Assembly: GCA_021234155.1 (NCBI GenBank)
Contig: JAJEKV010000002.1
Span: forward strand, 15,723,428-15,787,427
Length of the DNA: 64,000 nt
Origin: Isoetes taiwanensis
Lineage: Eukaryota > Streptophyta > Lycopodiopsida > Isoetales > Isoetaceae
Reading direction: 5' to 3'
Shown: positions 58,201 through 64,000 of the stretch, in pieces
Layout of the letters: every line of letters starts with the position of its first letter
Position numbering within the stretch: position 1 is the stretch's first letter
The notes under the pieces: generated by a model
Database searches by the model: none
The model's input: only the letters and a program-made list of their open reading frames with translations
Told to the model about the DNA's origin: nothing
Made by a program: the position numbers and the translations under genes

Positions 58201-61200
58201 AGCAGGGAGGAGAGCCATGATGCTTTACTTGACAGAGAGACCGACATGCATAGAGGGACAAAGATCAGGAACTGAAAGCTCGAGAAGTGCTAGCAACCGA
58301 CTTCTTCCACGAGCTCCCTAGAGGCAACGGGATGATCAAAACTGACGAGCACAATCAAAGCCACCGGAAGGTACCTCAAGACAAGAAGACGGCATAGCAC
58401 TGAGGAACGTGACAACGTCCAAGCCATGTGATCGAAGGGATCAAACAAGGAGGATTGGAAGCTCGATGGAGAAGCAACTAGGCGAGGCGAGCCGATGACT
58501 TGCACGCGGACTTGTATGCAACTTGGTGAACCCAAGGATAGACGATTCAAAGAACAACTGCAGAAGAGAACAACTCCAGAGGAGTATAGCCAAAGGAATC
58601 GCGCACAACCTCAAGAGACGCCTCCAAATAGCTTCAAATATCATGAAGGGAACAATTACTGCCCGAGAACAGGATCAGGAAGCAGACCGAAATGCCGAAG
58701 CATCAACGACCAGCACACCTTTAGTTAGAATGTGATACAAAGCGTGTTGTGCCATAGCTGACAAACATCGGAGGGCCCAAGTATATCAACAAGTTACCCC
58801 GGAGTACGAGCTGATGTACAAATAGGAGGATATAGATCGTCAACACCATTGCACCGGGAGGAACACCGATGACATTACCAAGGAGTAGGTGTGCAACTCG
58901 AAGGGAGGCACAAGGGGGACCTAATAGCTCTAGTAGTAATTGTAATTATGTAAGTTATATGCTTTGCATATATAGTTCCCTTGTTATTCCTTCCCTCCCA
59001 TAGCGTAACAGATCAAAGGAAGAGATGTCAGGCAATTTGCAGGGGTGAAGCAATCAACATCCTCAACACTCTTCAGGCAACAAAAGGACTCGACGTATGA
59101 GACGTCGATGGAGTCGAAGAAACAATATCGAATACAGAGTCGTCCTTTAGCTGCCAAGACAAAAAGTTCAAGATGAAAGATCTTTTTCAACGGCGCCACC
59201 TTCGGGCTTTTGAAAAGCGGCATGGAAGATTTCAAGTGATCAACTACACCATCAAGCCACCAGCAATGAGAGGCTTCTAACGAACAAAGTCAACCTCTAC
59301 ATCAAAGGGGAGCCACCGTCAAGGAGACTGAAGTATCGAGCGACTCAGAAGAACGTACCTTGCTACTTCAAGCAGGCAAAGAGTGGATGAGCTTCTAGCA
59401 AGCTCAGGGATCTAAGGCCATGGGGCCTAGTAGGTTAAATGTACGGACGGCAACATCCATATTGGGATTAGAAGGCATTGCCGGATATTCTCGCTGAAAG
59501 GATTGCCCCAATATTGAGCTAAGCGTCAAGGATTGGGAAGGAAACGCATAGGAGTGACTAAAATTTTAAACGATTGTTAACAGTCATCCAACGTATTGAA
59601 ACCACTTGGTGAGATTGATCTCCTCGCTAAGAAGGAATCATTACTAGGATAATTGTTGACCATGTATAAATCTAGCACCTCCAAAAGAATAATCCAACCG
59701 AAAGAAAAGAAGTAATCTAACAAGTCCGGCCAACTTGTTACGATGGCATCAATTCGATTGGTAGGAATATTCCAAGAGTTTAACTAAGAAAGGGGGAATC
59801 TCTAGAATATAAAAGAATAATACATGTAAGGTACATCTAAAATAAGAATTATAGTAATCAAATAGTCTTTTGAGACAAAAGGAATTGTCGTCATGACAAA
59901 ACCTTGTGGTTTAGAATCGTTCTAACTAAGTAGGTAACCCATAACTATATTGAAATAAATGATAACATAATATGTACAATCATCTTAGATGGGTATATAT
60001 GTCAGCTAAGGCTAGTAAATTAATGCGCTAAGTAAGAAGAGTATAACCTCTTAAGGGGAGAGAATAGATATGACGTTGTGTACAACGTCATTGAAGGGGT
60101 GCAGGACCATTTTCTTTTCGAAAAAAGTGGGGGGGCTCAATCTTATGATTGAACGTACTTGCATCGAATTGACCGACCCGTAGAATAGAGTTCACTCCGG
60201 CAATGGCCGAAGCGAAGGAACAAGAGGCCTTCAACATGCGAGACTAACATGGTAGCTAACTACACCAATGAAGTGGAGCAAAACTATGGGAGCAATGCAA
60301 CGACCAAGTCATCTCCAAATTACTCCACGCCGGCTCAATGGGTGGATGCGTTCTAGCCTTAGGTAAGGCGTGCGCATGTATTATAAGCTTTAATGTGTCT
60401 TATTGATAAGTTAAATATAGATCCTAATAACTGCATAGAATTTGGTGTACGTATATTTATCATAGGGAAATAAGTTAAAGAACAACGGTAATGTGAGGTA
60501 GCATGTTAATTAATCCTTCGCAAGGATGCAATTCCTTCCAAGGATAGCTATATGACCTCGCGGTCCTTATAAAAATAAATAGAAAATAGAATTCAGATAT
60601 ACTTAAGTGCATCTTAGGGATATACTTCCAAGGATAATGCAGGACCCAAGGAAGAGAATAAGAAGCACATCTAATTCTTGTGTATGATAATTAAACCTTG
60701 TCTATGTAACAATAGGTCTAAATCAGGGTTATTGTTTAAATAATCGCGATCTAAAAGTCGTTAAATATTGCAAAGCTTAGAGTAAATATAATTGTACTAT
60801 CGGAAGTAATGTATCCGATACTATGATAATGTTAATTCATAAATATTACCTTAGGGTAATTATGTTAATCACATGCGTTAAAGGAGCCAGCAAAAATCGG
60901 CTCATGTCGATTTGTGTTTAGATTAATTTCATGTGTAGTTAAGATTAATCTACGCATGCAACCTATGCCAGGTATGGGTTGCATGCGTATTTACCGATGA
61001 TGGGACCACTACGGTGATCTCTAGGACGTGGTGTAATGTCAATGTAGGCATGACCACGGTTCCGCTTGGATGAGTGGAAGGTAGATTAAAAAGTCTACTT
61101 CCGTCCCACGGAAGTAGACGACCTCGAGAGATAAGAGGTCATTCATGAATGCATTGATAGGAAAACACCTCTAGTCAATGCCTACGGGGAGGACCCTATC

Positions 61201-61927
61201 CTTCATGCCCAAATACGGGAAGGTCCCTATCCTCCACGTCTCAGGCAACTAAAGGTGTAGGCATGAGAAGCATAGAGGCATTATAGGGCGCTGTCTCTAC
61301 GGCCACGATGGAAGAAGCATCCTCTTCCTACGCCGGGAGATTAGTCATGCATTCATGTAGATAGATGGGGTGGTTCCCTTATAACCAACTTTAAATTAAT
61401 ATTCTAGCGTGGTGTGAATCCAGGAGGCCAATGAAAACGAAGACCCGGCGGGGAGTCGCATCACGAGCACTTGCATAAATAGTTCTAAAGTAGTAGTGAT
61501 TTCTACCATTGAAACTAATCGCTTAAATCTTGTGTAAGCTAGTAAATATGTAATTATAGATATTGTAAAATTAATGCCGGATTTCAAGGTGCAAAGACTT
61601 GCAACACGAATTTTGTTAAAACGTGTTGCAAGGGATGAAGAGTACCTTAGAAGTGTAAATTTTGTATGAAATTGATAAACTTTGATAAACTTTGATAAAC
61701 TTAAATGTTGTATTAAGTAAGGTTAGTAATTACCTTGCGTTGATTAAGTTATGAAGTGATAAGTTAATTGGATAATGGAATAGTACAGTAATGTCTTAAA
61801 CATTACCCTAGAATAATTCTAATAATTGTGTAAGTATAATAATAATAAATTGTATGCATCAAGTTGATTACAGGTTAAGAAGATCCCAAGGTGGGGAGAC
61901 CCACGATGCTGCGGACAGCATCATTTC

Positions 61928-61940
61928 AAGGTGGGGAGAA
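61928..61940 (+). other. Polypurine tract
   Basis: AAGGTGGGGAGAA lies directly before the 3' LTR. A second copy of AAGGTGGGGAGA occurs 40 bp earlier at 61888-61899. Confidence 0.85.
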
Positions 61941-63542
61941 TGTGACGTTCCAGCACAGTATACGGTCCTAAGACGTATACTGTACTGCCTCGTCACACGT
62001 ACACGCCATTCCGACTGACGTGTACGCCAACGTGTAGCCGAGCAGGTAGCACCCTAGGGGGCAACTTGCAAGGTGTGTGCATTTAATTATGGGCACAATT
62101 GCCCATATGCACACTTATCCATGTGTGTGTCAATGTGTACACATTTATCCATGTGTACACATTTACCCATGTGGATATCCTAGGCCACTTATTTAATATA
62201 AGTGGGGCCACATCCAATTATCCCACATGCCTAAAGGGGATAATGGGAACCCTAGCCCTAACCCTTTGTCTATATAGGTTAAGGAAACCCTAACTTGCCA
62301 TTTTCGTCCATAGGGTTTTAGGGCTCTGTTTTGCTTGCTCCAGAGTCAAAACCGCATCCTGCACTGCGGCCCGAACCCAACCTTCGTTAGTTTCCCAATC
62401 TAGCTTCATCTTCTAGCGGTGCAGAAAGGTGATGGTCGAAGTTCAGAGCGTGAGGAGCGAGCCGAGGGGATCAGGTATTTCGTCAATTTAATAGCCTAAA
62501 CCGTCTTCAATCATCGAATCAGTAGGTTTAGCCTATTAAATTGCCCATAGCAGCCATCTAGATCTCTAGATACCAAGCTCTAACTAAAGAACCTAACTCT
62601 ATGATATAGATTAGATCTTGTTCTTTAGTTCTTCTGTGATATGTATGATGATGTATCTCTGTGGACTCATTGTATTGGGAAGGGGGGTAGAGACCCTAAA
62701 GCTTGGTAGTTGATGCTCCTAGCTAGCCTCTTTAGCACACTGTAAATTCGGCCTGTGTACAAGAACCCACCTGGTTGTGGGTGAAGGGGCCAGACTAGCT
62801 TATAAGGAGGTTCGTGTTCTGACCCTTGAACGATCCCTCTGGTGTGTAAGGCCTACCGGGGATCTTTGTGGACTAGGTCTAATGGCTTGCCACTGAGTGT
62901 GGGCAAGGCATGGGGCTCGACACTGCGGGAGTGATGCGCCACTCTCCATTGGGTTCAAGTCGAATAAGGGCGGTGGCCCTCTAGTCACCTTGAGTCAAGA
63001 TGTAGATCTCGGAGGGAGTGATCCCTACCGCCCCATCGGGAACCGGGAGATGCAACCCGGGGAATAGCCCCTTTGGCTATGCATCCCCGCTGCCACTCTG
63101 TTCCAAGTTCAAGTGCAAAGTGTGGAGGGGCAGATGGAGTGGACTACCCTAAGCCATGTTCTTATGCCAGCCAAATCCATTGCCATGAATTCTGTCTGCA
63201 ATGACCTCTGGAGACCCAAGCTTGTCAGTCCATCCCTGTGTCTGAGCCTTGGGTAGGATTCCCTATGTGATGTGCTGATCTTTGTCTATGCAGATATGTG
63301 GTGAACCATCCTTTGAGATGGTTATGTGATGTTGATGTTGTATACTGATATGTATGTTTACGCTTCCGCAGCTAGGTAGGCCCTGAGGGAGACAGGGTAA
63401 ATGACCCCTTCATTCTTCCCAGTGGAACTCTTCAAGGTTGCAGTGATACGTGGAGGGCCCTATATTAGCATGGAGCTGGTATGGGGGATGAACTCATGTT
63501 TGTATACGGTGAGTGCACCGTATATGAGTAGGGGACGTCACA
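61941..63542 (+). repeat. 3' LTR
   Basis: It starts TGTGACG and ends CGTCACA, a 7-base terminal inverted repeat usual for LTRs. The TATA-like box is at 62270-62276. Next to the last base is AGAAT, the target duplicate. Confidence 0.95.
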
Positions 63543-63547
63543 AGAAT

Positions 63548-64000
63548 GAATTGTGGGACAAAGCATGTAATTTCATCCTTAAAAAAGACAGATGAAAATG
63601 CAAATTACGTAAAAATGATACAACTACCATATGCATCACATTCACATACCACTTTCAAGCAAGCAATGACAATCTAGATTAATACAGGAAAAACATGTCA
63701 AAACTCAACTCTTAAATCTTGTTCCTCCAAGTAAATCTCATGCAAAGTGAACTCCGCTATTGTAGATCTACTCTTATGCAAAGATCTTGCCTATTACAAC
63801 AATTTTTGAAGATAATAGTCCCTTATGTTTTAAAAAAAACACTTTATCAAAATACGAGACTTTTTTTAAATGCTTCTTAATTTTTCAAATTTCAAACCAA
63901 AACCTCTCTCCAAAGCCTGCGTTACTGCTAGTACAATTTTTGTGTTCAATGATCTTTCTTATGTAAGGACATTAAAGAATAGAATAGAGTAGAATGTATT
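63548..64000. other. Right flank of the LTR element
   Basis: AT-rich, no gene. The last 25 bases (AGAATAGAATAGAGTAGAAT) resemble the (GAATA)n tail of LINE D at 38764, so another minus-strand copy may start at the window edge. Confidence 0.4.

Larger units (their letters stand above)
54861..61927 (+). other. Interior of the LTR element, coding content unrecognised
   Basis: About 7 kb in which I could not find RT, RNase H, integrase or chromodomain motifs on either strand. 56000-58740 is purine-rich on the plus strand (many AAG, GAG, ACC) with frames of 70-214 codons, rich in Arg, Lys, Gln, Thr and Ser, which could be remains of a gag-like basic protein. 59540-61900 is AT-rich. Three TTTGATAAACT phrases occur at 61675-61700. 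Confidence 0.4.
36541..63542 (+). mobile_element. 27-kb LTR retrotransposon locus with nested insertions
   Basis: Two LTRs of 1621 and 1602 bp bound the locus, flanked by the 5-bp duplication AGAAT (36536-36540 and 63543-63547). A primer-binding site follows the left LTR and a polypurine tract precedes the right LTR, so it runs on the plus strand. Removing the LINE block at 38764-54860 leaves an element of about 10.9 kb with an internal region of about 7.7 kb. No gag, protease, RT or integrase motif was recognised in the remaining interior, so it is either very decayed or a large non-autonomous derivative (LARD-like). The PPT and LTR-edge sequence GGGGAGAATGTGACG resembles some Ty3/gypsy elements; this lineage call is inference. 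Confidence 0.93.

Overview
The window is nuclear DNA of a land plant, dominated by transposable elements. Three things support this: a complete intron-bearing gene for DNA polymerase epsilon subunit 2, a PLS-class pentatricopeptide repeat (PPR) gene with a partial E domain, and fragments or copies of plant-specific families (GH3, HYL1/DRB-like dsRNA-binding protein). The mix of old nested LINEs, Helitrons, copia and long-LTR elements suits a large, repeat-rich genome such as a fern, but the sequence alone does not fix the species.

Layout. 1-2281: left-truncated, decayed Ty1/copia element on the minus strand (integrase, GAG-pre-integrase, protease, gag, primer-binding site, start of its 5' LTR), abutting a 5'-truncated LINE (2282-3178). 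3695-5518: decayed Helitron Rep gene with the HUH motif. 6113-about 7905: minus-strand LINE-derived element carrying ORF1 only. 8862-13508: the one clearly intact host gene, DPB2, 13 exons and 519 codons, with a U12-type AT-AC intron and a GC-AG intron. 15387-17490: another decayed LINE. 18362 and 19458: two Helitron-type 3' ends. 23191-23860: nested tandem repeat. 24752-26611: a GH3 first-exon fragment and a DRB/HYL1-like gene with two single-base frameshifts. 26888-33670: a PPR pseudogene split by a LINE, which itself contains a second LINE in the opposite direction. 33709-35500: tandem array of a tRNA-derived SINE-like unit.

36541-63542 is one 27-kb LTR retrotransposon locus. It has 1.6-kb LTRs, a 5-bp target duplication AGAAT, an exact initiator-tRNA-Met primer-binding site and a polypurine tract. 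No pol domain could be recognised inside it. A LINE (38764-54860, minus strand) sits in it, and that LINE is itself split by a 12.65-kb block (40334-52984) whose edges carry imperfect inverted repeats. The inner block is the most unusual part of the window: two module types (U, about 745 bp; V, about 262 bp) are joined head-to-head and head-to-tail through eight copies of one roughly 62-bp hairpin joint, form a large palindrome centred near 47781, and are flanked by two arrays of a 19-bp satellite that also invert with the palindrome. Module U carries a recurring open frame of about 89 codons that I do not recognise.

Functionally, the host genes do not form a pathway. DPB2 is a replication gene. 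The PPR, DRB and GH3 sequences appear broken or partial. The rest records at least three levels of nested transposition.
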